A stretch of 64,000 bases of DNA from Terriglobia bacterium (GTDB lineage: Bacteria; Acidobacteriota; Terriglobia; Acidiferrales; UBA7541), in contig JAIQFG010000011.1 of NCBI GenBank assembly GCA_020073375.1, positions 1-64,000 on the forward strand. Reading direction: 5' to 3'. Made by a program: the position numbers and the translations under genes. Below are positions 52,707 through 61,158 of the stretch, in pieces. Position 1 is the first letter of the stretch, and each line of letters opens with the position of its first letter. The notes under the pieces were generated by a model. The model had not been told where the DNA came from and ran no database searches. It worked only from the letters and a program-made list of their open reading frames with translations.

Positions 52707-54029
52707 ATGAAGATTCGTCGAACATCAAAATTATTTCGCGCCTGCGTTTTGCGCGCGCTTTCCCTGTTGCCGGTGGCGCTCCTGGCGGCCTCGGTCTGCT
52801 TTGCGCAGACGGTCGATCCGGTCATCGAAGTCCCCAACCCGCCGAACACTCCGGCGCAGCAGGCGAAACCCTACGTGATTCTGGTTTCGCTCGACGGTTT
52901 CCGCTTCGACTACGCCGCCAAATACGGCGCGAAGAATCTGCTGGCGATGGCCGCGCGCGGCGCCAGCGCTCCCGAAGGCATGATTCCATCGTATCCTTCG
53001 GTGACTTTTTCCAATCACTACACGCTCGTCACCGGCCTGTACCCGGAGCATACCGGGATCGTCGCCAATAATTTTTGCGACCCCATCCGAAAAGAGCGAT
53101 ACGGCTATCTGGATCCCAAAGTTTCGCTGGACGGGAGCTGGTACGGCGGTACGCCGCTCTGGTCGCTTGCCGAGGATCAGGGCATGCGCTCCGCTTCGTT
53201 CTTTTGGGTCGGATCCGAGGCGGAAATTCAGCACAAGCGGCCCAGCTATTATCTCCATTACGATCCCCGCTATCCCGACGAGAAGCGCGTCGATCAGGTC
53301 CTGGACTGGTTGCGGCTTCCCCCCGGCGAGCGGCCCCATTTTATTACCCTTTATTATTCCAACGTGGATTACGCCGGCCACAAGCACAGTCCCGATAGCC
53401 CCGAAGTGGCCGAAGCCGTAAAGCATCTCGACGACATGATCGGGAGGCTGGCCGACGGGTTGGCGTCGTTGCAGTTGCCCGTGGACCTGATCGTGGTCTC
53501 CGACCACGGCGAGGCGGCCGCGGCAAGGGACTGGACGTATCTGGACCAATACACCGATCTTTCCCATTTTCAGGTTGCCGGCGATGTCATCACCACGCTT
53601 CTATACGCCGATTCCGAGGCGGCCGCGGAAAAGGCCTATGAGGACTTGCGCGGCGCCAGCCAGAAATTCAAAGTCTACCGTCGCGCGCACGTGCCGCGGC
53701 ATCTGCACTTCGAAGCCAATCCGCGCGCGGGCGACCCCATCGTTGTGGCCACCGACCGGTCCTACATCCGGGCGCACAATGCGCTGTCATTCGGCGATCC
53801 GCCGAACACCGACCCCGGCCAGCACGGCTACGACCCCCAGATCGTTCCCGAAATGAAGGCCATTTTCTACGCCGCCGGTCCCAATATCCGCGCTGGCGTC
53901 AAGGTGAAGCCGTTTGAAAATGTGGATGTCTATCCCCTGATCGCGCGAATTCTGGGGCTGAAAACGGGCGCGATCGATGGCCGTCTTCGCACCCTGCAGC
54001 CCATTTTGGCAAAGCATTCCAACAACTGA
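52707..54029 (+). CDS. Secreted nucleotide pyrophosphatase/phosphodiesterase (alkaline phosphatase superfamily)
   Basis: A 440-aa protein with a signal peptide (end near CFAQ). NPP-type motifs: VILVSLDGFRFDY (metal-binding Asp), the nucleophile Thr in PSVTFSNHYTLVTGLYPEHTGI, YYSNVDYAGHKHSP (Asp/His metal ligands), LIVVSDHGEA (Asp/His) and DPGQHGYD (His) near the C-terminus. All expected two-metal residues are visible. It would hydrolyse extracellular nucleotides, phosphodiesters or related esters. Probably co-transcribed with the preceding gene. Confidence 0.9.
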   Translation: MKIRRTSKLFRACVLRALSLLPVALLAASVCFAQTVDPVIEVPNPPNTPAQQAKPYVILVSLDGFRFDYAAKYGAKNLLAMAARGASAPEGMIPSYPSVTFSNHYTLVTGLYPEHTGIVANNFCDPIRKERYGYLDPKVSLDGSWYGGTPLWSLAEDQGMRSASFFWVGSEAEIQHKRPSYYLHYDPRYPDEKRVDQVLDWLRLPPGERPHFITLYYSNVDYAGHKHSPDSPEVAEAVKHLDDMIGRLADGLASLQLPVDLIVVSDHGEAAAARDWTYLDQYTDLSHFQVAGDVITTLLYADSEAAAEKAYEDLRGASQKFKVYRRAHVPRHLHFEANPRAGDPIVVATDRSYIRAHNALSFGDPPNTDPGQHGYDPQIVPEMKAIFYAAGPNIRAGVKVKPFENVDVYPLIARILGLKTGAIDGRLRTLQPILAKHSNN

Positions 54030-54160
54030 CAGTTCGACACATTTGGATGCGAAATCCGGCGAATCCTTTTGACTTTTCCGCGGGTCCCCCCTAGCATTTC
54101 AAATTCGAGCGCGTTGGCAAGCTTGCTTACAACTTTGCGATCCAGTCCTCCGGAGGATTC

Positions 54161-55165
54161 ATGCCGATCAAAGTGGGAATCAACGGCTTCGGCCGAATAG
54201 GACGAAACATCGTGCGCGCGTCGCTGGGAAATTCGGCGATCGAGTTTGTCGCCGTGAATGACGTTACCGACTCGCATACGCTCGCGCACCTGCTGAAGTA
54301 CGATTCCGTCCTGGGCAATCTGCACCAGAAGGTGACGCACACGGACGATTCCATCGCCGTCGACGGCAAGAGTTTCCGCGTGTTCAAGACCAAGGATCCC
54401 GCCGAAATCGACTGGACGTCGGTGGGCGCGGAAATCGTTATCGAGTCGACCGGCTTGTTCACCAAGGCCGCTGACGCGGCCAAGCACAAGCGCGGCAGCG
54501 TGAAGAAAGTCATCATTTCCGCCCCGGCCACGGGCGAAGACATCACCCTGGTCCTCGGCGTCAACGACAAGATGTACGATCCTGCCAAGCACCACATTAT
54601 TTCCAACGCGTCGTGCACCACCAATTGTCTCGCTCCGGTCGCCAAGGTGCTTCAGGACACGTTCGGGATCAACTGCGGCACGATGACCACGATCCACTCG
54701 TACACGAACGATCAAAAGCTTCTCGATCTGCCTCACAAGGATCTGCGGCGCGCCCGAGCGGCCGCCCTCTCCATGATTCCGACTTCGACTGGCGCGGCCA
54801 AGGCCTTGAACCTGGTCATCCCGGAACTGAAAGGGAAGATGGACGGCTACTCGATCCGCGTCCCAACGCCCAACGTCAGCGTGGTGGACGTCACCGTGTT
54901 CACCGACAAGCCGGTGACGGTTGAATCCATCAATGCCTCGCTGAAACGCGCCGCGGACGGCCCCATGAAGAACGTCCTCGAATATACCGAGGAGGAACTG
55001 GTCTCCGCCGATTTCAAGGGCAATCCGCACTCCTCGATCGTCGATTCCGGCTACACGCGCGTGGTGGGCACGAATTGCGCCAAGGTCCTCGCCTGGTACG
55101 ACAACGAGTGGGGCTACTCGAGCCGCTGCCGCGACCTGATCCAGCTGTTGGCGTCGAAGCTGTAG
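54161..55165 (+). CDS. gap: Glyceraldehyde-3-phosphate dehydrogenase (type I)
   Basis: Oxidises and phosphorylates glyceraldehyde-3-phosphate with NAD+ in glycolysis. The 334-aa protein has GINGFGRIGRNI, the catalytic Cys in SNASCTTNCLAP, the His in the following HSYTNDQ segment, and YDNEWGYSSRC near the end. CCGGAGGATTC precedes the ATG. It starts the run gap-pgk-tpiA-secG, all on the plus strand. Confidence 0.97.
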   Translation: MPIKVGINGFGRIGRNIVRASLGNSAIEFVAVNDVTDSHTLAHLLKYDSVLGNLHQKVTHTDDSIAVDGKSFRVFKTKDPAEIDWTSVGAEIVIESTGLFTKAADAAKHKRGSVKKVIISAPATGEDITLVLGVNDKMYDPAKHHIISNASCTTNCLAPVAKVLQDTFGINCGTMTTIHSYTNDQKLLDLPHKDLRRARAAALSMIPTSTGAAKALNLVIPELKGKMDGYSIRVPTPNVSVVDVTVFTDKPVTVESINASLKRAADGPMKNVLEYTEEELVSADFKGNPHSSIVDSGYTRVVGTNCAKVLAWYDNEWGYSSRCRDLIQLLASKL

Positions 55166-55226
55166 GAAAATGTGATTCGTAAATCGTGATTTGTGATTCG
55201 TGACGTACCGCCTGGCGTGGGTTCGA

Positions 55227-55428
55227 GTAGGACAGGCTTCAGCCTGTCGGGTTTAGTGACAGGTACAACCGATCCCACTCGCACCACCACAGGCCGAAAT
55301 CTGTGCTGCCAAGCCCGAGCCGGAAATTGCAACATGCGCCACGCAGCGTGCGTTGTGCGCGATATGTTTTGTGGGTCGCGGCTTCAGCCGTGACATCCCG
55401 AACGCCGCGAAAAGGGGTTTTAGCCCCT
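55227..55428. repeat. Cluster of REP-like palindromes between gap and pgk
   Basis: The 333-bp gap 55166-55498 holds no gene. Palindromes: GTAG-GACAGGCTTCAGCCTGTC at 55227-55248, a weak CACAGGCCGAAATCTGTG at about 55290-55307, GTCGCGGCTTCAGCCGTGAC at 55375-55394, and AGGGGTTTTAGCCCCT at 55413-55428. They share CTTCAGCC/TTAGCC centres but differ in stem sequence. Confidence 0.75.
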
Positions 55429-55498
55429 GGCGCTTTTCCCGGCATTCCTGGCGGGCGGTCAAAGATTCCAATTCACTCGCTGCCTATCGCATAAACCC

Positions 55499-56698
55499 AT
55501 GACCAAACTATCCATTCGCGACCTGGAACTTTCCGGCAAGCGCGTTTTCATCCGCGTGGATTTCAATGTGCCCCTGGAGGGCGGACGCGTGACCGACGAC
55601 ACGCGCATCCGGGAAACCCTGCCCACGCTCGCCTTCGCGCGGACGCACGGGGCGCGCCTCGTCCTTGCCTCCCATTTGGGCCGGCCCAAGGGCAAACCCG
55701 ATCCGAAATACACGCTCAAGCCCGTCGCGGCCAAGCTTGCCGAACTTCTCGGCGCGCCAGTGGACTTCGCTCCCGACTGCGTTGGCGCCGACGCCGAAGC
55801 AAAAAGCCGCGCGCTCGCCAATGGCGGCGTGCTCCTTCTGGAAAACGTTCGCTATCACCCTGAAGAAGAAGCCAACGACGAGAATTTCTCCCGCCATCTG
55901 GCGGCGATGTGCGACGGCATTTTCGTGTGCGACGCTTTCGGATCGGCGCACCGCGCGCACGCTTCGGTCGTGGGCATCACGCGATTCGTGAAGCAGGCTG
56001 CTGCTGGATTGCTGATGGAGCGCGAACTTGCCTACCTCGGCAAGGCGCTCTCGAGCCCCGAGCGGCCATTCGTGGCCGTGCTCGGCGGCGCGAAAGTTTC
56101 CGACAAAATCGAAGTGGTCGAGAACCTGATGCGCGTGGCCGACTCCATGCTGATCGGCGGCGGCATGGCCTACACGTTCCTGAAATCGCAGGGCCTGCCC
56201 ATCGGCAAATCGCTGGTGGAGGCCGACAAACTGGACCTTGCGCGGAATTTATTGGCCGAAGCAAAGCAGCGGAATTTCCGGCTGCTGCTGCCGAGCGATC
56301 ACGTCCTGGGCGAGGAATTCAAGGCGGATACGAAGACGCAGACTACCAGCGTCAGCGCGACGCCCGACGGCTGGATGGGCCTGGATATCGGGCCCGAGAC
56401 GGTCGCCAAGTTCAGCGATGAATTATCGCGCGCCAAAACCATCGTGTGGAACGGCCCGATGGGCGTGTTTGAGATGCCCGCCTTTGCCAAGGGCACGCTG
56501 GAAATCGCGCGCGCGGTGGCCGCGGCCACGGCTAGGGGCGCAACGTCCATCGTGGGCGGAGGAGATTCGGTGGCTGCGATCCACGCCGCCGGCCTCGCCG
56601 ACAAGGTCTCGCACATTTCCACCGGCGGCGGCGCTTCACTCGAATTCCTTGGCGGACGGAAACTGCCGGGCGTGGAAGCTTTGACGGACAAGGGTTAG
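55499..56698 (+). CDS. pgk: Phosphoglycerate kinase
   Basis: Transfers the phosphate of 1,3-bisphosphoglycerate to ADP. The 399-aa protein has [39 protein letters not shown], the nucleotide-side [12 protein letters not shown] and the terminal [17 protein letters not shown] and [14 protein letters not shown]. Complete and typical in length. It lies between gap and tpiA. Confidence 0.97.
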   Translation: MTKLSIRDLELSGKRVFIRVDFNVPLEGGRVTDDTRIRETLPTLAFARTHGARLVLASHLGRPKGKPDPKYTLKPVAAKLAELLGAPVDFAPDCVGADAEAKSRALANGGVLLLENVRYHPEEEANDENFSRHLAAMCDGIFVCDAFGSAHRAHASVVGITRFVKQAAAGLLMERELAYLGKALSSPERPFVAVLGGAKVSDKIEVVENLMRVADSMLIGGGMAYTFLKSQGLPIGKSLVEADKLDLARNLLAEAKQRNFRLLLPSDHVLGEEFKADTKTQTTSVSATPDGWMGLDIGPETVAKFSDELSRAKTIVWNGPMGVFEMPAFAKGTLEIARAVAAATARGATSIVGGGDSVAAIHAAGLADKVSHISTGGGASLEFLGGRKLPGVEALTDKG

Positions 56699-56725
56699 GT
56701 CAAAGCAAAAGCAAAAGCAAAAGCT

Positions 56726-56877
56726 TTAACACAGAGAACACAGAGGGGCACAGAGAAGTGCAGAGAAGGCAAGTTCGAACGACTGAAATGGATTGTGCGC
56801 TGAACCTCAAGGATCAGTTGAATAGCGGTCCCGAAGTCTCTGTTTTTCTCTGTGCACCTCTGCGCCCTCTGTGTTAA
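56726..56877. repeat. CACAGAG-rich inverted repeat (family C)
   Basis: TTAACACAGAGAACACAGAG followed by GGGCACAGAGAA at 56726-56757 is mirrored by TTCTCTGTGCACCTCTGCG followed by CCCTCTGTGTTAA at 56846-56877. The arms are 32 bp with a few mismatches and lie about 90 bp apart. A short tandem AAAGCA array precedes the left arm. Confidence 0.75.
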
Positions 56878-56937
56878 ACCCTTTAAGGTTTGGTGCTTAG
56901 GGGCAAGCATTTCTCCCCAGCAATGGAAAGAGGCGCG

Positions 56938-57687
56938 ATGCGACGACCCGTAATCGCAGGTAACTGGAAGATGTTCAAGACCCAGGCGGAAACGCGCGAG
57001 TTCTTCGCGGCGCTGGCCCCGCTGGTGGCTGCCTCGACGCATTGCGACATCATCGTCGCGCCGCCCTTCACGGCGCTGGCCGCCGCGGTCGAAGCCGCCA
57101 AAGGCACCGCGATTTCAATTTCCGCGCAAAACATGTACTGGGAATCCGAAGGCGCATTCACCGGCGAAGTTTCCCCGGGCATGCTGGTCGAGGCAGGCTG
57201 CCGCGCAGTGATCATCGCGCACTCCGAACGCCGCCAATTCTTCGGCGAAACCGACGAGCGCGCCAATAAAAAAGTAAAAGCGGCGCTGGCGGCGGGGCTC
57301 ACCCCCATTTTGTGCGTGGGCGAAACTCTGGCCGAGCGCGAAGCGGGCAAGACCGAGCAAGTTCTCGATCGCCAATTCAAGGGCGGTACCGCTGCGTTGA
57401 CCGGTGCCGAGTTCTCGCGTATCATCCTTGCTTACGAACCGGTCTGGGCGATTGGCACGGGACGCACGGCCACGCCGGAAATGGCGGCCGATGCACACCG
57501 GTTCTTGCGGCAGCAGGCTGCGGCGGGTTTTTCCCCCGAGCGTGCGGCCGGGCTCAGAATCCTCTACGGCGGCAGCGTCAAACCCGACAATTGCAAGGGA
57601 TTGATGGCGCAGATCGAAATAGACGGAGCGCTGGTCGGCGGCGCCAGCCTGAATCCTGAGGCCTTTGCCTCGATTGTGAATTTCTGA
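56938..57687 (+). CDS. tpiA: Triosephosphate isomerase
   Basis: Interconverts dihydroxyacetone phosphate and glyceraldehyde-3-phosphate. The ATG at 56938 gives the standard N-terminus (MRRPVIAGNWKMFKT); the frame is open further back into repeat DNA. In the 249-aa protein the catalytic His is in IIAHSERR, the Glu in LAYEPVWAIGTG, and the phosphate loop is YGGSVKPDN. Follows pgk after a gap filled by the family C repeat. Confidence 0.97.
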   Translation: MRRPVIAGNWKMFKTQAETREFFAALAPLVAASTHCDIIVAPPFTALAAAVEAAKGTAISISAQNMYWESEGAFTGEVSPGMLVEAGCRAVIIAHSERRQFFGETDERANKKVKAALAAGLTPILCVGETLAEREAGKTEQVLDRQFKGGTAALTGAEFSRIILAYEPVWAIGTGRTATPEMAADAHRFLRQQAAAGFSPERAAGLRILYGGSVKPDNCKGLMAQIEIDGALVGGASLNPEAFASIVNF

Positions 57688-57748
57688 AGGGCCGGAGCTT
57701 GAAATTTTGAAGTGTCCGATTTTGAATTCTTGAAGGGTAGGAACGGCA

Positions 57749-58234
57749 ATGCCAAAAGAAGTGAAATGGGCGATATCGCTGGCGGTCGGCGGATTTCTGC
57801 TCTTTTTGGGCTGGAAGGTGTATTTCCTGCTGGTCACACTGCACGTGCTGATTTGCGGCCTGTTGATCATCGTCATCATGCTGCAGAGCGGCGAAGCGGC
57901 TGACCTGGCGGGAGCGTTCGGCGGAGCGGGCAGTCAGACGGCGTTCGGCCCGCGCGGAGCGGCCACGTTTTTGTCCAAGGCTACCACGTGGTGCGCCATT
58001 ATGTTCATGCTGACGTCCATGGCGCTGACCATGCACCAGAATACGGTCGTGGCGTCCGCCGGCAGCTCCGTGCTGCAGCAATTCTCGAAGACGTCGAAGA
58101 CTCCAGCGCCCGCGGCTCCGGCTGCGCCCTCTGGTCAAGTTCCCGCCGCTCCGACCGCTCCGGCTTCGGCACCGGCGGCACCGGCCTCGGCTCCAGAGGC
58201 GCCTGCATCGCCGGCTCCGGCGCCGTCGAAGTAA
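57749..58234 (+). CDS. secG: Preprotein translocase subunit SecG
   Basis: A small inner-membrane partner of SecYE. The 161-aa protein has two membrane segments (about 8-46 and 75-95), the conserved loop IIVIMLQSGEAADLAGAFGGAGSQTAFGPRGAATFLSKAT split between them, and an unusually long Pro/Ala-rich tail (about 55 residues of APAAP repeats). GAAGGGTAGGAACGGCA precedes the ATG. Linkage of tpiA and secG is common in bacteria. Confidence 0.93.
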   Translation: MPKEVKWAISLAVGGFLLFLGWKVYFLLVTLHVLICGLLIIVIMLQSGEAADLAGAFGGAGSQTAFGPRGAATFLSKATTWCAIMFMLTSMALTMHQNTVVASAGSSVLQQFSKTSKTPAPAAPAAPSGQVPAAPTAPASAPAAPASAPEAPASPAPAPSK

Positions 58235-58299
58235 GTTCTTTGCGTATGTCGCGGCCCATGCATTCCGGCCGCGGGCAAATCGTTTCTTCATCACCTCTT

Positions 58300-58384
58300 G
58301 CGGAAGTGGCGGAACTGGCAGACGCACCATCTTGAGGGGGTGGCGCCGTAAGGCGTGGGGGTTCGAATCCCCCCTTCCGCACCA
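58300..58384 (+). tRNA. tRNA-Leu (anticodon GAG)
   Basis: Acceptor GCGGAAG pairs with CTTCCGC. The anticodon stem-loop CCATC-TTGAGGG-GGTGG places GAG at 58334-58336. A variable arm (GCGCCGTAAGGCGT) marks a class II tRNA, the T arm is GGGGGTTCGAATCCCCC, and the CCA is encoded (85 nt). Confidence 0.95.
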
Positions 58385-58439
58385 TCTCATCCCCTGCTTT
58401 AATTTTTGGTTATCCTGCGCTTGGAAATCAGTGGCGTTA

Positions 58440-59039
58440 TTAACTGCGGGCGAATTCAAGCAATCCTTGAATATTTTCATTGTCCGCGTCGGCTGCCTTC
58501 AAACACCGGATGTATTCCTCGCGGACTATCCCTATGTCAGTCAAATTTTTGGATCCCCAGGTAAACGATTCGCGGCCGTTTTTCACGGCGATAGCATCGG
58601 CGAGTAACCGGGCGTGCCTCCCGTTTCCATTGGGGAAGGGATGGATCCATACCAGGCGATGATGAAGGCGAATCGCGATTTCATCGCTATCGAAAATCCG
58701 GTGCTCGGTCCAGTAGTGGACGTCCCCGAGTAGCCCCGCGATTCGGTTCAATATTTCGTGGAATGGGACGCCGAGGTTCTTGTTGGATTTCCGGTATCTT
58801 CCCGCCCATCTCCAGGTTTGATCGAACATCCGCCGATGGAGTTCCCGAAGATAGCGCTCCACCAGCGGATCCTGCCGCTTTAGCACGCGGCGGTTCATCG
58901 CCCACTCCGTTGCCTCAAGGATGTTCTTGCGTTCCCATTCGTTTAGTTCGCCCTTTGTGGAAAGGCTTGGAATCAATTGTTCCAACTCGTCGGGATCGAG
59001 CGACGTGTTGCCTGGAATTTGATTCAAATTTGGAAGCAT
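58440..59039 (-). CDS. Fic-domain protein, mobile mystery protein B
   Basis: A 199-aa Fic/DOC-fold protein, expected to transfer AMP (or another nucleotide part) to a target. The Fic active-site motif HPFPNGNGRHAR is intact, with the upstream RRMFDQTWRWAGRYR segment. It follows a small XRE-type gene by 4 nt on the minus strand. This combination is the named mobile mystery A/B pair (TIGR02612/TIGR02613), often in mobile or accessory regions and probably toxin-antitoxin-like. Targets unknown. Confidence 0.88.
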   Translation of the reverse strand: MLPNLNQIPGNTSLDPDELEQLIPSLSTKGELNEWERKNILEATEWAMNRRVLKRQDPLVERYLRELHRRMFDQTWRWAGRYRKSNKNLGVPFHEILNRIAGLLGDVHYWTEHRIFDSDEIAIRLHHRLVWIHPFPNGNGRHARLLADAIAVKNGRESFTWGSKNLTDIGIVREEYIRCLKAADADNENIQGLLEFARS

Positions 59040-59043
59040 GACA

Positions 59044-59484
59044 CTACGGCTTCTTCCGGATTCGTTTCGTTTCTTCTTCGATCAGCTCGTTCACGCCGCC
59101 GGGCGACTGATTTTCCAGCGCCATGGTGTGCTCGACGGCCAACACGCGCCCGGCCGCTTCTCTCTGCGCGCGCTGGCCTGCAAGGTCCCCGATCATGCCG
59201 GACTTGGGGACGATGGCATACACCAGTTCACAATCCATGGCTTCGGCGATGCGCCGAAGGCTTCGGAGCGTGATGCGATCGTTGGCCTCGGATTTCTCAA
59301 ATTGCTGGATCCGCTGCTTCGTTGTCCGCGTGGTCTGGCCGACCTCCGCCAGCGTTATCCCCAAAGCTTCCCGCACAGCCCGTAGCCAACCGCGTATTGG
59401 GCGCGAGACTGTTTTCGCCCGGTCAAACGGGGCCAAGCTTTGAGATAATTGTTTGAGTCGTATAGCTCTGTATTCGGCTTTCAT
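59044..59484 (-). CDS. XRE-family regulator, mobile mystery protein A
   Basis: A 146-aa DNA-binding protein. The helix-turn-helix spans WLRAVREALGITLAEVGQTTRTTKQRIQQFEKSEA, followed by RITLRSLRRIAEAMDCELVYAIVPK, the usual mobile mystery A ending of the HTH. The C-terminal part is helical and charged. It likely regulates its own promoter and controls the Fic partner 4 nt downstream. The AT-rich region before it contrasts with the GC-rich chromosome. Confidence 0.88.
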   Translation of the reverse strand: MKAEYRAIRLKQLSQSLAPFDRAKTVSRPIRGWLRAVREALGITLAEVGQTTRTTKQRIQQFEKSEANDRITLRSLRRIAEAMDCELVYAIVPKSGMIGDLAGQRAQREAAGRVLAVEHTMALENQSPGGVNELIEEETKRIRKKP

Positions 59485-59495
59485 AGGACCCTCTG

Positions 59496-59547
59496 AGTAC
59501 CAATATAAAGAGACTTTAACAGTAAAAAGTATCGTTATATTAGTACT
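59496..59547 (-). promoter_or_regulatory. Operator/promoter region of the mobile mystery pair
   Basis: AGTACCAATAT (59496-59506) and ATATTAGTACT (59537-59547) form an 11-bp inverted repeat with one mismatch, centred in an AT-rich stretch upstream of the XRE gene. This suits binding by the XRE protein. The gap 59485-59748 contains no gene. Confidence 0.5.
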
Positions 59548-59748
59548 TTATCTACAAGAGGTCAACATAAAAGAAGACTTATTGGAGGCCAATGCCACCC
59601 GCAAATCTACTGATAGACACCGGCCCGCCTAAATTACGCGTGGTCACATTGAGGGCAAAAGCGCAATAAGGATGGCCCGAGTTTGCAAAAGGCGCTGTCC
59701 CCCCTGGTTTGCAGGGCGGAGATCTCCGCGGTATTTCCGTCGAAACGC

Positions 59749-60786
59749 TTACTTCTTCATAAACCCATCGAAGTAGGCGATGGAATCCTTCACCACCTGC
59801 AACTGGATCGGATCGGGCGCGTAAACGCCATCCTTATTGCGCCGCACGAAAATAAATCCGTGTTCATCGTGGTCGTAGGATTTCCACTCGACTTGCTTGC
59901 CTGCCCGGCGCAGCAGTTCGTAGTTGGCGCGGAAGATGGCCTGATTGTGGTCGCGGTCGCGGCCCTGCACGCGGATGGGCGTCTGGATCGAAGCGATCCG
60001 CGCCATTGCCGCACTCATGTCGACCTGCGAGAGGGCTTCGTCAGTGGCTTTTTTTTGCATTTCCTCCGTGTTTACGGGAAACGTTTCCGGGGGCGCCGGC
60101 TCGCCGGGCTTGCGCGGAGGAGATTTCCGCGCCAGAAATTCGCCGGAGGCGGGCTCGCTGGCGATGCCGGCACGCAGGCCGTCGTATTCGCTGGTGATTT
60201 TCATCAGCATTTCGCCACCGTGGCTCAGTCCCACGTAGCCCACCCGATCGGGATCGACGAACGGCAGCGTCTTCACGTACTTGATGATGGCAATCGCGTC
60301 TTCATACTCGAGCGGGCCGCGGTTAAAAAGTTGCCGGCCTTCGCGCTGTTTTTCAACCAGGCGCGTGCCGTAGCTGTTGTTCACTTCGGCGCGGTAGCGC
60401 ATCCAGGCCACGGCGTACCCCGCCTTCAGGAATTGTTCCTGCGTCCAGCTTCCGTTCTGTGTCCATTCGCGGATCCACCGCACGCCCATGCCGCCATTCA
60501 TGTGCGCGAACAGAACGATGGGGAACGGGCCGTTGCCCGGCGGTTTTCGCAGGCCGATGGGCGCGTACAATCCGTCCGGGGTTTCGACGTAAACGATTTG
60601 CACCGGAATGTTGGAACCCTTGACCGGCTCCATGACCGAGGTCACCGGGTTCTTGACCGGTTCGGTGAAGAAAATATGTTCCGGGTCGATGCTGGCGTTG
60701 CCGCCCTGGCCGGAGGACTGCTGGGCGAACGTCGCGGGCGCGGCGAGCAGCGCCGCGAATGCCGCAAAAAGAAATATCCTGCGCAT
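59749..60786 (-). CDS. Exported alpha/beta hydrolase (prolyl oligopeptidase/dienelactone hydrolase-like)
   Basis: A 345-aa secreted protein from the ATG at 60786 (GAGGAGG upstream), with signal peptide cut near TFAQ. The nucleophile elbow is GYVGLSHGGEML; an earlier FAHMNGG segment supplies the oxyanion side, and DHDEHGFIF near the C-terminus gives the catalytic His. Esters or peptides are possible substrates. A second, unrelated secreted hydrolase gene lies divergently at 61159. Confidence 0.82.
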   Translation of the reverse strand: MRRIFLFAAFAALLAAPATFAQQSSGQGGNASIDPEHIFFTEPVKNPVTSVMEPVKGSNIPVQIVYVETPDGLYAPIGLRKPPGNGPFPIVLFAHMNGGMGVRWIREWTQNGSWTQEQFLKAGYAVAWMRYRAEVNNSYGTRLVEKQREGRQLFNRGPLEYEDAIAIIKYVKTLPFVDPDRVGYVGLSHGGEMLMKITSEYDGLRAGIASEPASGEFLARKSPPRKPGEPAPPETFPVNTEEMQKKATDEALSQVDMSAAMARIASIQTPIRVQGRDRDHNQAIFRANYELLRRAGKQVEWKSYDHDEHGFIFVRRNKDGVYAPDPIQLQVVKDSIAYFDGFMKK

Positions 60787-60932
60787 GGAGCCTCCTCGAA
60801 TCGTTTGCAAAATCCGGATGGGGAAAGGAACGCAGGAAGTCTACACCAGAGGAACAATTTCAAAACCTGAAATTTCCCGATTCATCGGCGCGCATCTCCG
60901 CCCTTGCACCGCGGCGCCGCCGTACAAACGCC

Positions 60933-61072
60933 TTGCCATTTGCGGGGACCCCTTATAGTCTCGTTTCCGCGAGCTTTCCCCAGACACGCTGGCGGCGCGG
61001 CAAATCGGTGGGGAATTCCACGGCCCAAACGCGCCGGGCAAGCCGGCGGTTCCGCGGCTTACCCGGTTTTTT
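60933..61072 (+). promoter_or_regulatory. Promoter-like pair and intrinsic terminator in the leader of the next gene
   Basis: TTGCCA (60933-60938) and TATAGT (60954-60959) are 15 bp apart. Downstream, GGGCAAGCC (61036-61044) and GGCTTACCC (61056-61064) form a hairpin followed by GG and six T residues (61067-61072). This is the best intrinsic terminator in the window, yet no plus-strand gene precedes it; it lies 87 nt before the hydrolase start. The gap 60787-61158 holds no gene; a degenerate GTAG-type palindrome lies at 61083-61105. Confidence 0.4.
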
Positions 61073-61158
61073 ATTGGGTGAAGGGGCATGTCATGCCGTG
61101 CCCCCGCGCGATGCAGCAAGAATGAATTTCGCATTTTGCAAATCCGAGGGCTGATTCC

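Noticed and set aside
56702-56723. Short AAAGCA tandem run before the family C repeat
   Set aside because: Only about three and a half units in non-coding DNA; simple-sequence slippage explains it.
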